Shown here piece by piece: positions 25,577-38,230 of a stretch of 64,000 nt of DNA. Numbering within the stretch: position 1 is the stretch's first letter; each line of letters opens with the position of its first letter. The translations under genes were made by a program, and so were the position numbers. This DNA is from Sipunculus nudus (Eukaryota; Annelida; Sipuncula; Golfingiida; Sipunculidae). The notes below the pieces were generated by a model. It saw only the letters and a list, made by a program, of their open reading frames with translations, was not told where the DNA came from and ran no database searches. The stretch covers positions 10,633,676 through 10,697,675 of the forward strand of contig CM049311.1 in assembly GCA_026874595.1 (NCBI GenBank). Reading direction: 5' to 3'.

Positions 25577-26545
25577 GTTGGTCTAATTGTTTATATATAG
25601 TTCGTATATTTATGTTCTACCACTGTCACTGATTCATTTTTTTTTCATTTCTGAAATGTGATATCGTGAAATCTGAGACGTGGACATTTTCAGCCTCCCT
25701 GGCTTAAAGCCCCTTTATTCAAATCAATATTCAAATCAATCGAAATGTCGTCCAATACTTATCTGAAACCTGATACAGTTTTCCTACCAATGGTAAATGC
25801 ATTCATGTAATTTTTTATTATTTTCCTTATAAATAATTCATGTGTAAAAATTGCATTATTTTAAACATTCTGTAAGAAGAAGCCACTATTAAGTTGGTTA
25901 ATGACAAGATGAAAATATCACATAGGCTTATTTTGTTTCCTTTACCATACTCCTTTCTCAATTTTGAAATGTGGCATTTCATTTAAAAAAAAAATCAAAC
26001 ATTTCATTTCATTTGAAGTAGTTTGAAAAATAGGATGAATAAATTTCGCAGTTTACCAATAATTAATCCTTGCATCCAATTTGTATAGGTCAGGACTGGG
26101 TGTTAATCTGCATATTGATATTAGTGATTATAATTACTGATTATATAAGAAAAAATGTAAATAACCGCGTCTGATTTCAGATTAGCAATGTAAATCATGG
26201 CTCAGTCATCTTTATACTATCATGTCCCTGGCAGCAAGCTACGCTTTCACAGACCTTGATTCAGTTAGCCGCTCTGGCGTCTATTTTTATGACAAGATAG
26301 AATTCTACAGAATGTGTTATGAAGTTGAGGGGTGATGACGCATTTAAATTTCACGAATTATATCATTTGACCCCTTTGACATCTGCTCCTAAAGTGTCTG
26401 TCAGTAACTGTAAAGTTTTAGGTATTTTAATCCATTTAATTTACCTATATCTGCTAAAGTATAAGAGGTTCTGCTCATACTATCATAGGGTTTATTGAAT
26501 GTGTATTTAATTGTTTGGAGACGCGAGATGGAGTACATGGTATTA

Positions 26546-26790
26546 CAGGGTCAGATACAGGATCTTTTTAAAAGGGGGGGGGGGCAGGGGGAAGGGGATG
26601 GGGGCTCAATATCCTTGCACATGTAAACATGTGTGCTGGGAGTACTGGTAGACTTCACTCGTAACTCTCGCATGAAGGATAAGAATGAAAACAGCACCAG
26701 ACGACATAAGCGTATAATATACTAGTATTTCCCAGATGTCGAAAAAAGAAGTGGCGAGCGCCCCCTGCGCCTCCTTTAAGTCCACCCCTG
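26546..26790. mobile_element. Possible hAT-like MITE with CAGGG...CCCTG ends
   Basis: The left end is CAGGGTCAGATACAGG. The right end reads CAGGGGTGGACTTAAAGG on the other strand. Only about 5 bp are clearly inverted and no target duplication is evident. A G-rich run follows the left end. Confidence 0.35.
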
Positions 26791-27229
26791 TAAAGATACA
26801 CATGAATTAACGGATCGTGTATCGTGAACATCGGCGTTATAATTTGGCCTTGTGTTAATGAAAGTTTATATGTTTTTGCTTTCTATGCTAAAGTTTCTAT
26901 GTTATTGCGATTTAACCTCTTATAAGAAAAATGTGATACCACCACTTCAAGTTTAGTAAACATAAGTTGATAAAGTACAGGAATACATCGCTCTCAGTGA
27001 TCCCATAGGCACACAAAAAAGCGCATCTCGACACCCAAAACGTTGGTGAAGTAAAAGTCATATTACAGTCACACCATTAGTTGATATGAACAATTCATTT
27101 GTCTCTTGATACAACTATCCACAACAAACCTTAATATTATCAAGCGGCAGGTTGTCATCTGAACGTCAAAGGTGTTGTTGAGTCTGTGGGATTTATAGAG
27201 TGGATGTATAGAGAGGCAGTGGTCTCCAA

Positions 27230-27260
27230 CCCCCCCCCCCCCCCAAAAAAAAAAAAAAAA
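27230..27260. repeat. Poly-C followed by poly-A
   Basis: About fifteen C's are followed by sixteen A's, just left of LTR copy 2. Confidence 0.9.
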
Positions 27261-27297
27261 CGTACGGACTAAAAACACGCACGTTGGGTTGTGACGG

Positions 27298-28213
27298 GGC
27301 TTTATGGAACCTAATATCAACAGATCACTTAGTCGTGACGAACAGAAATTTCGTAATGGAGATAAAAAAAATCAGATTCTGTAACACTAGGCAGCGTGAA
27401 ATGTCTAGGGGAATAAATAAGTCAGTGGTATTTCTTTTAACAAATAATTATAATTTATTCTTAAAACAATCCTAACTTTACAATTCACTAAATCAATACA
27501 ATTACATAATATAACAACAGTACAACAGTAAATCAATACAAGTATATAGATAAAGTGTACAGTACCTGGATACCACCACTGTCAAAGCGACAACAAGTCC
27601 TTTATAACGTACCACCCAGCAGTTAAATAGTTCACATAAATCTTCTCAGAGAATAACAGTCCAGTTCATTCACAAAATCAATCCGTTGCAATCCAAAAGT
27701 GACGGTGTTCAAGAAAAAGTTCTGATAGTGATCCAAAAGGCAAACTGAAGACCAATTAAAATCCGTTACAAATTCGAAGAAAAGCTATAACTGCCGCAAT
27801 TTTAGGAAAATGTCCACAAACTGACTCTCTTCTGTGTCCGCTGGATCAGTACAACAGTAATCTCTCCTCTCTCTCGGCTCTAAAACACCGCCCCTTATTT
27901 ATAACTTTTCACCTCAAGCCGAGAACTTTCCATTTCCCGAACAATCTAAAGAACCTAACATGATACACAGTACACACGTTACAGGAATCCTCTAGAACAA
28001 AGAACGCTGTGTTTCTACATGTCAGGGTTCACACGTTGGCCGGTCCGGCTCGGCCTGGCGAGAAAGCCCCAGACTAGCATGATCGCTGTGTTCATACGTG
28101 GGCCGCACCCGGCCAGCTAGAGCAACGGACGCTGTAGCATAGCAACGCCCAGGGCTTGAGCCAAAAACGAATCAAAATGTCAACAGCTCACAATAAAACA
28201 GACATCTGTAACA
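27298..28213 (-). mobile_element. Solo LTR (copy 2), diverged, with about 110 bp extra
   Basis: It aligns along its length with the LTR at 18377-19181. Shared blocks include CACTAGGCAGCG, ACTAAATCAATACAATTACA, CTGGATACCAC, the minus-strand TATA box (TTATAAATAAGGGGC, near 27893-27906) and the TGTAACA end at 28207-28213. The left end is degraded. Extra sequence relative to copy 1 lies about 27980-28130 and contains two related pieces with CGxTGTGTT and GGCCGG motifs. It lies inside the first neurotrophin intron, antisense to the gene. Confidence 0.75.
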
Positions 28214-30987
28214 TAAGAAAACTTACATTGTAAATTGAGGTTATTTATTTGGCGAATTCCTTACCTATTATAAGGAAAACAGAACAATAGAAAAATACAC
28301 TATATTCAGAGAAAATAACCCGGCACTATTTGTCACAGCATAACAACATGAATTAGTTAGTTTTTCACATATATTGACAAAAATTTCATACTGCATGATA
28401 TAACATATTTTTTTAAAAGTATTTCCTTTCATGACTTTTTAAGTAATACATTTGTATATATTTTCATGGTTTTAAGAATCTTCAAAACTTGCTGTTACTT
28501 TTAAACAAGAATTTGGCTGACTTGCTTTCGGAAATTGTGTTTCACATTGGTTAAATCAAATTTTTGTAATTTTTTTTAAAATATGCAAGTGCATTATTTG
28601 GTAAAATCATATATATGTGTGCGTATATACATATATACATATCTATATCAAGAGCATGTACAGAAACATTGGATTTCTGCCGCATGAGGAGAGTAAAACT
28701 GTCACAGATATAATGCTGCAAAACCATCTTCTTATAACCACTACGAGATCATCCCTGTTACACAATACCTAAGCTTGGATATGAAACAGCAATTTATAAA
28801 ACAGTGTTTTCGTCAAATATCGCGTTTACGACGAGTATTGGTCCTTGGAGTTTTATATTTAGCCAAGGAGGGCATCGCAATTTTTGCGGACTGTGTATCT
28901 GTTAAGTTAGAGCCAGTTAGCGGGCGGATGCCAAAGAACTGTGCAGATAGTTCTGGAATTACTCTTTGTGAGATTGGAAACAGTCAACGGTGGGCGAAAG
29001 CCATTTGTGACGTATTCGGAAATAAACCAGTTTTTTTGCAACCCCTAGACTCGAGATGTTTTGGACTTTTGCGTGAAATATATGTTGTGGCAAGTTGTGA
29101 CACTTGCATTTAAAATTAAATGAACGCTCCCTGCAGTAAAAATCCAAACATTAAACCCAATTCACTGACTAACCAAGGGTAAAATATAATAGTATATATA
29201 GTGAAACAGAAACAGTTGTAGGAAATGGAATGATAGTCACAGGCTAAAGGGACTTGCGCACGATGGTTTGAAATTTCCCTCAATTACATGGTTTTTCGCG
29301 ATAGATAAATATTATGGGACCTGTGTATTGTAAGTGCCCTTAAGTTCTATGCAGTTCGAGATTACTGCCGTTCGATTCGGTTCTCAATTCGATTAATGCA
29401 ATAAATGATAATTAGTTTTTGCCTCAGAGACGGTTTTCCTTTGATTATACAGTAATATTCCTAAGATCCATTTAGACAATAATATTTGACAAGTAATATA
29501 TGAATCAACCCAAACATTACTACTCTAGCTTTTTATGTAGGATATACGGTGACTTTCCTTATTAAACATGTACCAACTTCATCATGAATGCTGCTATTCT
29601 GCCCTGAGATATGAGTAACGGACCAATAACGAATGACTAAAAATCAGTACGGAAAATAAATTGGTTATTTAGTTCCCAATTTGCTTATCGTTTCACGCCT
29701 GGCTTCGATTTTAAGAATCGATTTTTCGATGTATGGTTACAGCCCTATGTAATGATAATTCCTATAACACGAACTCATGTATGAATCCGTTATTCAGAAC
29801 TGTCTATTCTCTTTTTATGAAAGCCCTTTTGGGTTAAAAGGCATAATTAAAAAAAATCTTTATTTTCTTTTGGAGGAGCACAGGGAACCCTCTATTTCGG
29901 TCATCAAAATTTTGTAAATAGGAAAATACAAGCTTGCAAGTGTTATGTTATGTACAAAATATACTGACATTTTCATCACTCTTCTAACTGGACCATGACT
30001 CTGTATGAGCCCCCTAATTCCAAAATCCTCTATCTTTCCCCTAATAGCGTAAGCGATTTGGGTTGAACAGGTAAATTGAGAGAAATAGTAGTATATAGTC
30101 CGTTCCATCCCCTCATAAACCTATTTTATGCTACAGAATTAGTAACATTTCGATTTTAAAAGGGACCTAATTATCAGCAAGAGAAATATACACCTACCTT
30201 GCACGATATTTAAGAAACAGTATTATTTCAAGGTGTGAGAAATCAGTCTTTATTTTACAACATATCAAGGTCGTTGGTCACATTCACAGCCTCCGTCGAT
30301 AGCTGCTGATTGGATGATGTTATGTGAACATTAAAAAAATATGAATAGCCAAATCAAATATGTGCACTTATGTAGGGGGACGTGACCTGTCAAATCTTTA
30401 GACACAAACCAGAAAAACATAAACTGGAGATTTATTTTAGCAATTGATTCATTAGGTCATCACTTCCCATTGCAGCTTTCTATGAAATTATTGAAAACAG
30501 CAATGAAGTCGAGGTCATACCATTTTGGAGTTCGAGCCCAGGCCACTCAAGTCCAAGTCCATCCTCTTAGAGTCCGAGACACTGAAACCTGAGTCCAAGT
30601 CCAAAACAATTCTCCTTATTAAAAGAAATTTAAAATGGAAATTTGAAATTATCATGTATGTTTTATCATTAGTTTATGCACATTCGTTTTACTTGAATTT
30701 ATAATATTTAGCTTCTAATGCATGGCAAAAACTTGGTAGACGGTACATTTTTTGTGATATTCTGATTGTAGTCTGTAATACAAGTCTTCGTACTATTTGA
30801 CATTTTTTACTGTACTCAGATGGAGTTTGCTTGAAATCTCGAGTCCTAACCTCATCAGAGTCGGAGTCCACGTCCCTTTAATGTGCACTCGAGTCCGAAC
30901 TCGAGTAATACATCATTGGGTGAAAATTTATCGTTTTGAGAATACGATGTCAAAAGAAACTAGTTAACACAGAGTACAGATGATTCT

Positions 30988-31689
30988 ACGCTCCCGAGGC
31001 AGCGGAAATCTTGCGCTTCTAAAGAAGCAACTAATTTTCACGCTGCCAACTTTGACCGTTTAAGATATATTTAGACACCAGATGGCGGTTCGTTGTCCGC
31101 TGAAATAAACGTGCGTATGATGTGACAAGCAGCCAATCAGATTCCAATAAACAAACACTCGACAGGCATCCTGGCTCCGCCTATTGCTGCGCTTCAAGCG
31201 CCACTTGATGAGTTACCGGTCGAATTTAAATTACTCCCTCTGCATTCTCGCATCGTCGACGGATTCGATTATGACATTATGACTGTGTTAGCGTAGCCAT
31301 GTATCTGTTGTCTGCAGAACTGAAACAAGCCGGCGAGGTGTGCACGCAGCCTTTGTTGTTACATTTCGTTTGAATTACAGCTCACCGGCCGAGCATCCTA
31401 TGTGCCCAAGGCCCTAAGCAAACCACGTCAGGGGCAATTCTCTCTGAGCCTGTGGCCTGTTGAGACGGTTACGCGGTGCTATGAGCTGTCACTCAAAAGG
31501 AAATAAACATGATTGGCTCCGTGTATTCCTCGCTTGGCTTTGTCTTCCAGCACAAGATCTCATCTGATTGGACAAAAATACAGTGCTCCCCTCTGGTGTT
31601 GCAATTCAGGATACGAGGTCATAACAAACAGCGCCTTACGATATAGGTAGTGGCCCTATAGGTAAAGCGCTATGTAAAGAGCGTAAGAT
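30988..31689. mobile_element. Long relative of the 69-bp element, about 700 bp, CCAAT-rich interior
   Basis: The left end (TACGCTCCCGAGGCAGCGG through CTTGCGC, to 31016) is identical to the left end of the 47410 element. The right end, from GCGCC at 31631 through CTATAGGTAAAGCGCTATG to GAGCGTA, matches its right end with few changes. About 615 bp lie between, joined at a shared GCGC. Either the short copy is an internal-deletion derivative or the long copy carries an insertion. The flanks show no clean target duplication. The interior has four CCAAT boxes and is less AT-rich than its surroundings. Confidence 0.65.
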
Positions 31690-32019
31690 TTTTCACATCT
31701 TAAACACTTCTGTTGCACAGAGTATATGTTTAGAAATCACTTGCCTTTTCGGTTGTATGGAGCTGTCACGATTTAAAATGCTGGGAACATGTGATTGAAA
31801 AAAATAAAATACTCACACACAGAACTTGTTATCTTGCTCGACTTGTGTCGTCTGCTCTTGAATTGTCGATTTCAGAAAAGAACTTGGACACGCTTTTCTG
31901 GATTACGGGGTCACCTGGTGCTAACAGGTGGTTTGCCATGCACTGACAATGGTTAAAGGGGAGGGAGGATACATTTTACGTTTATGTCACGTTGATAAAC
32001 AACATTAATTTGAGACTTA

Positions 32020-32335
32020 CCTTTCTTTTGCGTTTATTATTTTTTTCCAAATTATACACTATTCCAGATTTATGTAGTATGATTTCCTTTAATTTGGTAG
32101 TTTCGTTCTTGAAAATGTCTCATGTACTGTTGACCACCACTATAATTGGTGGACTGTTCCTAAATGAAGCTCTGTCCTTGAAAGGAAATATCACCGACGG
32201 TTTATCAAATTACATTGAAAAAAGAATTGGGGGGGGGGGGGGGGGTAATCATTGCTTAATGAAGACAAAAGAGATTTATTTCAATAATGAGTATTTATCT
32301 TCATCTTCATTCAAAAATAGGTATAGTATTGAATT
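32020..32335 (+). repeat. Local duplication, copy 1
   Basis: It aligns with 32680-32995 at an offset of about 660 bp. Shared blocks are TAGTTTCGTTCTTGAAAATG, a CCACTATnATTGGTGGACTG hairpin, a G run, and AGACAAAAGAGATT followed by ATTTCAATAATG. An ATG here opens a hydrophobic peptide (MSHVLLTTTIIGGLFLNEAL) that is not conserved in copy 2. Confidence 0.8.
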
Positions 32336-32679
32336 GTTTGTTTTTGGTTTTAGTGCTGGACGCACGCATAATTAAAAAGACAGTATACACCTATTTATGA
32401 CAACAGCAACGCTGTACTATATATACTGTTTGTACGGGAATCTAATATTTTCAATTTGATATTATTCATCTCGAAACCTATGTTCCAGAGGGAAAAAATA
32501 ATTTACTGAATTTCTGTACTGTTCGTTCAAAATTTGCACGTGGTTGGAATGTGGAAGGGGGGGGGGGGGGTCGGCTGACACGTACAAAATAGTGTCTAAT
32601 GCTGCCGTTATTTTCATTGCCGCGCTTTAAAATTATCCGATAATATGTAATTTTTCCTTTGATATACGTAATTTCACCT

Positions 32680-32995
32680 TCTTTCTGTATGTTTCTCGAC
32701 AAATGTTCCTGATATTTGTAGTCTGATTTCAATTAATTTTTCTTTATTACAATTAAGTAGTTTCGTTCTTGAAAATGTCCGGGGTACTGTTGACCATGCA
32801 CCACTATCATTGGTGGACTGTTCTTAAATGAAGCTTTGTTCTTGAAATTTAAATATTACCGGCGGTTTTGCAGGGTTACATTTAGAAAAATAGGGGGGGG
32901 GGGGGTTCAATCGTTGCTTACTGGAGACAAAAGAGATTCATTTCAATAATGATTATTTATCTTCATCCTAAAATAGGTATAATATGTATGAGAGT
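32680..32995 (+). repeat. Local duplication, copy 2
   Basis: This is a second copy of 32020-32335. A short insertion (ATGCAC region near 32800) shifts the frame, so the peptide opened in copy 1 is broken. This indicates that the unit is not under coding constraint. Confidence 0.8.
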
Positions 32996-33097
32996 CTCAT
33001 ATTTTCAAATGTGCATTACCAGGAATGCAGGCCTTCGCCATGTAGGCGGCCAATAATCTGAGATACACCGCAACCCATGATTTCATTCACCTATTGT

Positions 33098-33353
33098 CCC
33101 ATATTCCCAGGTTCATTGCTGCATTTGTTGCCCAAAAAGTGTTTGCATACACCTTCTTTGAAATTTTACTGGAAAACCTTTTCTGGATCATGAGCCAGAC
33201 CCACAAGAAATATCTTATCGTTCCTTCATAGGCCTTTTCCTCGAGGTGCCCTGTAAATTTCATGGGATTTCGTTCATGATTGCGTGAGTTATGTTGCTAA
33301 TAACACACACACGCACACGGAAATGAACGCATTCTCTCCAGGCGGAGGCAATA
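33098..33353 (-). repeat. Dispersed repeat (GCCTCCGCC...), copy 2
   Basis: It shares with 14463-14700 the CCATATTCCCAGG end, the AACGAAATCCCATGAAATTT-type core on the minus strand, the CA-rich stretch, and the ATGAACGCATnCnCTCCnGGCGGAGGC end. It is located in the first neurotrophin intron. Confidence 0.6.
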
Positions 33354-34540
33354 AAATAACACATAACAGCCTGGAGGGCGGCAGGAGATTGGAGATTAGA
33401 GGGCGAGACAAACAGCCAAAGTAAAATAAGCTGAAACAATGGGACCTCTGCTTTATTTTGCGAAAGATTATTAGGCAAATGACGTGAGTAAAAGGAACAA
33501 GGTTATTACATATATATATGAAACGTGAGAGTAAATGCTAGTTTTAACGGAGTGCTTGTGTGATAAATAAAACAACAACCGCACCGAATTGTTCTTTTAT
33601 TTACGAACAATTCATGTTGATTAACTGCTATATTGCTACTTAAGGTGAGATGTATGGCTGTTTATCGGTATGTGGTGCATACCTAAAATGCTAAGTTTAC
33701 CGGACTCTTAATATCAGGACCTTTATCAGATGTAGGCTGATTTAGTCTAGACATGGATTAGTCTAGACGTCTGTAATACAAGGATATGTAGAAGTATAGA
33801 TAGCAAATCATATAAAGGCTTATTTACCCGAGTGACGTTTGTTTTCTTTACTTTATAATAACAACACAGATTTATGAATATCAGAATGTGTTTGAGTAAA
33901 TGCTTTATCAGAAAATGACTGACTTAAAGGTTTATGTGAAATTCTTGGCATCTGATAAGCTTGTTGGCCGGACTTGTCAGGTTCATTTTGGCCTGTTAGG
34001 ACAATTTATCGGTTAATTGAGTCTGTTGAGTTATTTGTTATGGTCGCATGCGTTACATTTAGTCAATAGGGTCCAACGGCACGTTTAATTAAAGAGTATG
34101 TTACTGTAAAAAAAATAACACCAATTGACCCATTTTACTAGTTTTTCTCAAGATGTGAATTTTGAAGGACAATTGATCCGGGCAGTTAGATAATGTTCAA
34201 ACACCTTATTCTCTTATTTTGATCAATACTTTGTATCCTATTTATGCACACAAATGTCTCACTGCCTTTCCTCAAGACCGTTATTATTTGAAAATAGAAA
34301 TCTATATATCTATTTTATTAATATTTTTTTTTATTATCAACAAACGTAATGGTTTCTGTGAATTTTAGACAAGGACAACTAATAATCTAATAACAACCAA
34401 CAAAGAATGCAAATCTCTGGCATTCACTTATTTAGCCCATATTCCATGGATCTTTCGTGTCTGTACATTTGTGAATATTAATTGATCACGGGTCATGCTC
34501 CAGATCTATATCATCCGAATGGATATCACCCGAAGATGTC

Positions 34541-34578
34541 ATCTATTATTATTATATTATTATTATTATTATTATTAC

Positions 34579-34614
<36 letters not shown>
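34541..34614. repeat. (ATT)n microsatellite
   Basis: About 24 near-perfect ATT units end some 30 bp before the micro-exon at 34647. The flanking open frames are poly-Leu and poly-Tyr artefacts. Confidence 0.95.
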
Positions 34615-34646
34615 GTGTATGTGATATATCGTTGTTTTATTTGCAG

Positions 34647-34700
34647 AAATACGAAATTCACGACGTGCAGAAAATGGTGCTTTTGACCTCATGATATCGG
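34647..34700 (+). CDS. Neurotrophin prodomain micro-exon
   Basis: This 54-bp exon lies between an acceptor (TTTTATTTGCAG) and a strong donor (GG|GTGAGT). Only the frame that starts with two completing bases is open; it reads IRNSRRAENGAFDLMIS. Joined to the previous exon it gives YWE-E-IRNSRR. Joined to the next it gives DLMIS-A-LASRL. Both junctions are phase 1. It contains an Arg-Arg pair that could be a secondary proprotein-convertase site. It lies directly after the (ATT)n microsatellite at 34541-34614, which sits just upstream of the acceptor and could affect branch-point spacing. Because it is short, its support is mainly splice sites and phase. Confidence 0.6.
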
Positions 34701-34915
34701 GTGAGTCACCTTTTAATATTTTAGTAAAATTCCACTACCTTGGTATGGGAATTTATTTTATTCCAAGATTTTCTATTTTGTTTTAAAACGCATTATTGCT
34801 AGAGTGACTATCCTTGATAGTGTGATTTTGGTAGCGGACCGTCATCACATTTTCAACGGGGGGCCTGGAAATCTTGACGTGATGCGTTGAGGTCTACGGT
34901 CATCCGCAGATCATA

Positions 34916-35500
34916 TAGTCCGTCCCAAAACCCGTGTCCGCATGTTTTTTTTTCGCAATAATTATTTTAAGTTTTTTCTTTAAAAATGCCCTTTGGCCTG
35001 AAGTAGATAAACGGATATTCCGCCGATTTTGTGTAAAGGAGTTATAAATCATGTAAAGTGTATTTACTTTGCGAATTGTTTGCGTTTTTTATGCTGAAAT
35101 ATCGTGAATAGCGTCTTCCCGGCACTGCTAGACAGTACATTCTTCCATGTTACACTTTCCTTGTCTATGGCTGCGTTTTGTGTTAGACAACAGTGACGTC
35201 ACAAAGACGTCAAAGTGATCGGTCGCGCGTCATCTTCAATTGACTGACGTCATAAGTTTTACTGGCTTGTTTATTATAAGTTCTCAGGCAAAGAATAAGT
35301 CGTAAACGCTGTAATTTGTTTTGTCATATTTTAGATTATTCGTCTCATAGAAAATTAAAGCAAGGTAAGGCATTACTTTTTGTACAGGTAGTCGGCGGAA
35401 TAGCTCATGCAACCTTTTGACAAGGAAGGTTTACACTGCTTTACTTGTATAAAAAATTATCACGGAAAAAACATGCGGACACGGGTACTGGTACGGACTA
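34916..35500. mobile_element. 585-bp MITE with 35-bp terminal inverted repeats and TA flanks
   Basis: The left end (34916-34950) and the reverse complement of the right end (35466-35500) match at 32 of 35 positions. Both begin TAGTCCGT and share CCCGTGTCCGCATG. A TA dinucleotide flanks each side (34914-34915 and 35501-35502), the target duplication of Tc1/mariner-type elements. No transposase frame is present, so it is non-autonomous. It lies in the second neurotrophin intron and carries two full TGACGTCA palindromes (35194-35201, 35245-35252). Confidence 0.85.
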
Positions 35501-36435
35501 TACCATTTTGAAATAGGAGAAATCGGATATTGCCTGGGTATAAGACGCTGAGCTTCAGAGCGGGTCTTCGGATTCTTGAAGACAACATTCTGAAAACTCT
35601 GATGAATCTTTTGGGATTCACTCAAGAACCAAACGACATGTTATGAAGTTTTAATCATTCCTAATGTCATGTTTATTTAACCTGGAACAAATAATTCTAA
35701 AGTCGGAAAGATATAAAGTATAAGACACTTTTGTTTGAAAATATTTGATTAAACCTGAAACGGAAAGTTTGTAAGTTAAGGAAACAAGGTGGGATTTCGT
35801 GAACCCCATATATTTATTTTATGTATTTATTTATTACAATATATTTCAACGGGATAGTTCATTCAACAACACCGTTTTCCACGAGGTCCTGCTTCAATTT
35901 GAAACATATGATACAATTGACATAAAGACATAAGTACAGTTTTTAAGTAGATAACATACATTACTTAGAGTATATTAATGATCGATCAGTCAAAGATATC
36001 TAACGACTGCATAGGCTATCGGAAAAAAATGAAGTTATACCCTAGAAAAGGTACCTATATATGAAGACGAACATGAGATGAACAGTTCATGTAAAATCGT
36101 ATAAAATATATGAGGTTTAAAATCATAAAAGAATATACTTTTTCCTGGAGTGCGCGTTTAAACATTCTCCTGAAAGAGAGAAGAGATTTTTGGCTTCATG
36201 GATTTTAGGTGCGAGTCTATTCCAGTGAAAGCTCCCGAGTATGAAAATGAAGTTTTGTAAAGTTCTGCGTTTACTTTCTGGTGTATTACCCCTTCAGACA
36301 TCTTTCGTAACATATCTATGATTATTTCTGTTTTTACCCGAGTATTGACAGTTAACGATAACCAGGTGCACACTTACAGCTCGTATAACCGATCGAAATC
36401 CAAGGGATTAAACCGCCATACAATGGTTAGCAGAA

Positions 36436-36436
36436 A

Positions 36437-36478
<42 letters not shown>

Positions 36479-36479
36479 C
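36436..36479. repeat. (CA)n(TA)n compound microsatellite
   Basis: A pure CA repeat passes into a pure TA repeat; it lies in the second neurotrophin intron. Confidence 0.95.
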
Positions 36480-38230
36480 AGTCCAGTCGGTGACAACCCG
36501 CTGCTGTGTGCCCTTGTGTTCTGGAAATATTGCTTAATCGCTGCCATAAAAAGAGAGAGAACAGTAGGTGGCACCTGAGTCTTGTACAGCAGACGAATTT
36601 CCTAAAGCTCAATTCCTGTAAGTGTTCTGCCAGCAATGGAGGGATATAGGTCACTGCTACATTAGGCTTTCCGAAAAAAGCCGTGACCTTCCTAAACAAT
36701 AAGTTTCTAGGCTCTATTAAACGGACGACCGGACAGACAACTGGACGGCCGACGGAGAAAGAGTGGTCACTATTGCTCAGGTGACTTTCAGTCAGCAAGC
36801 AAGCAAGGCTTGGATCTTCTTTTGCAAACTGCCCTATATCCTAACTATATTCGGTGCAGGACCATTATGAATGGAGACATAGCAGTTTCCAAACGACGAT
36901 TCCTGCCTTATTTGTCTCCAGACAGACACACTTTGTTGGCAATAAAGGGCAGGAAACCGTATATATCAGGGGTAGGCAAAGTTTTCTTCAAGTTGGCCAC
37001 ATGAAACAACAGTAGTGTTTCTTGCGGGTAGAATCGATAAGAAGCTATATTTAAGGAATTTCAGGTTATATTTAATATAAGATTTTTTACATTGAAACAC
37101 AAGTATTATTCAAGTATCTTTTTATTTGATAGACAAAAAATAATGGAAAAGAGTGAATTTATGTCTCAGAAATTATGCTGAACTTTTTCACCAAGCATTT
37201 TAATGAATAAATCCAATTGCTTTCAATGCGGTACTGGATTTTTATAATCAGAATTCAGCATTCGTGTAGCTAATATTATAACTAATATTAATACAAAAGA
37301 CATTCTGTTGCACAAACATATTGAATGAAACAAGGAACACGCACATTATTCTTGCAAACTTTACAAAAAATACCTAATTTCTAAGTACCAAGAGATTTAC
37401 AGAACTGTAAAACTGACATCACCGAATAAGGACGTTTTTGAGCCACATCAATTTACCTCACAGGCTGCCTGTAGGTTGGCGGCCGAAGTGTGCCCAACCC
37501 GTGGTATATATCATGTTACTAAAATCTTATTATGTCCAAATTACGCTTATAAGAGTGAATGTGGTTGCACTTATGGCCAGAATACACAATGTATCGTGAA
37601 TACCCCTGGGTGCCCCGGAGTCATATGTCTTTTGCCGTGCTATATGAGGCAGAAAGATACCAACAAGGATGTAAAGGTCAGGAACTAAGCACACTTTCAG
37701 TGTTATCCAAGACAATTAACCGCTCCACAAAAGTAACTTGGGTGGCCTATTTACGTCAATATCATTGTTATATAAGCGTTTATAATAATACTGTAGAACA
37801 ACACCCAGCTGCTAATACGATGTCAGAATCAACATATTGTAAAAGAATTGCCAATGGTATTTTTCGACAGGATATTTTCCATTTTTCATAAACTGTCGAT
37901 CAATTGACTGAACTGAGTTCAGTGATATCTTGTAAAAATATATAAATGCATATCTGCTCATTAGGTAAATACCCGCTTTTAATATTGTTAAAGTTTAAGA
38001 GAAAAGTGATTTAATCGTAATGTTTGTATGACGATTCGTAAAACAAAAGAAATAAGACGTATTCCTCTTGAATTTATAGATAAATTCATAAAGATTTTAT
38101 GAGGAATGGCAGATCATTATTGCGACATTTACAGAACACACGAAGGGCTAAATGTAAAAATGGTACCAGTCAAATTGCTCTGACAGTATGTCAATCACAA
38201 ATTAATTTTCTTTGTTTCCCTCTGTTTCAG

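Larger units (their letters stand above)
25577..34646 (+). other. First visible neurotrophin intron (about 9.1 kb)
   Basis: It contains LTR copy 2, the long TACGCTC element, the local 660-bp duplication, a GCCTCCGCC repeat, and paired GAGTCC-rich patches at 30528-30612 and 30836-30905. A frame at 28775-29113 (112 codons) has no recognisable domain. No second gene is supported. Confidence 0.55.

Noticed and set aside
28775-29113. 112-codon open frame in the first neurotrophin intron
   Set aside because: There is no recognisable domain, splice context or flanking repeat structure; the length is compatible with chance over 64 kb.
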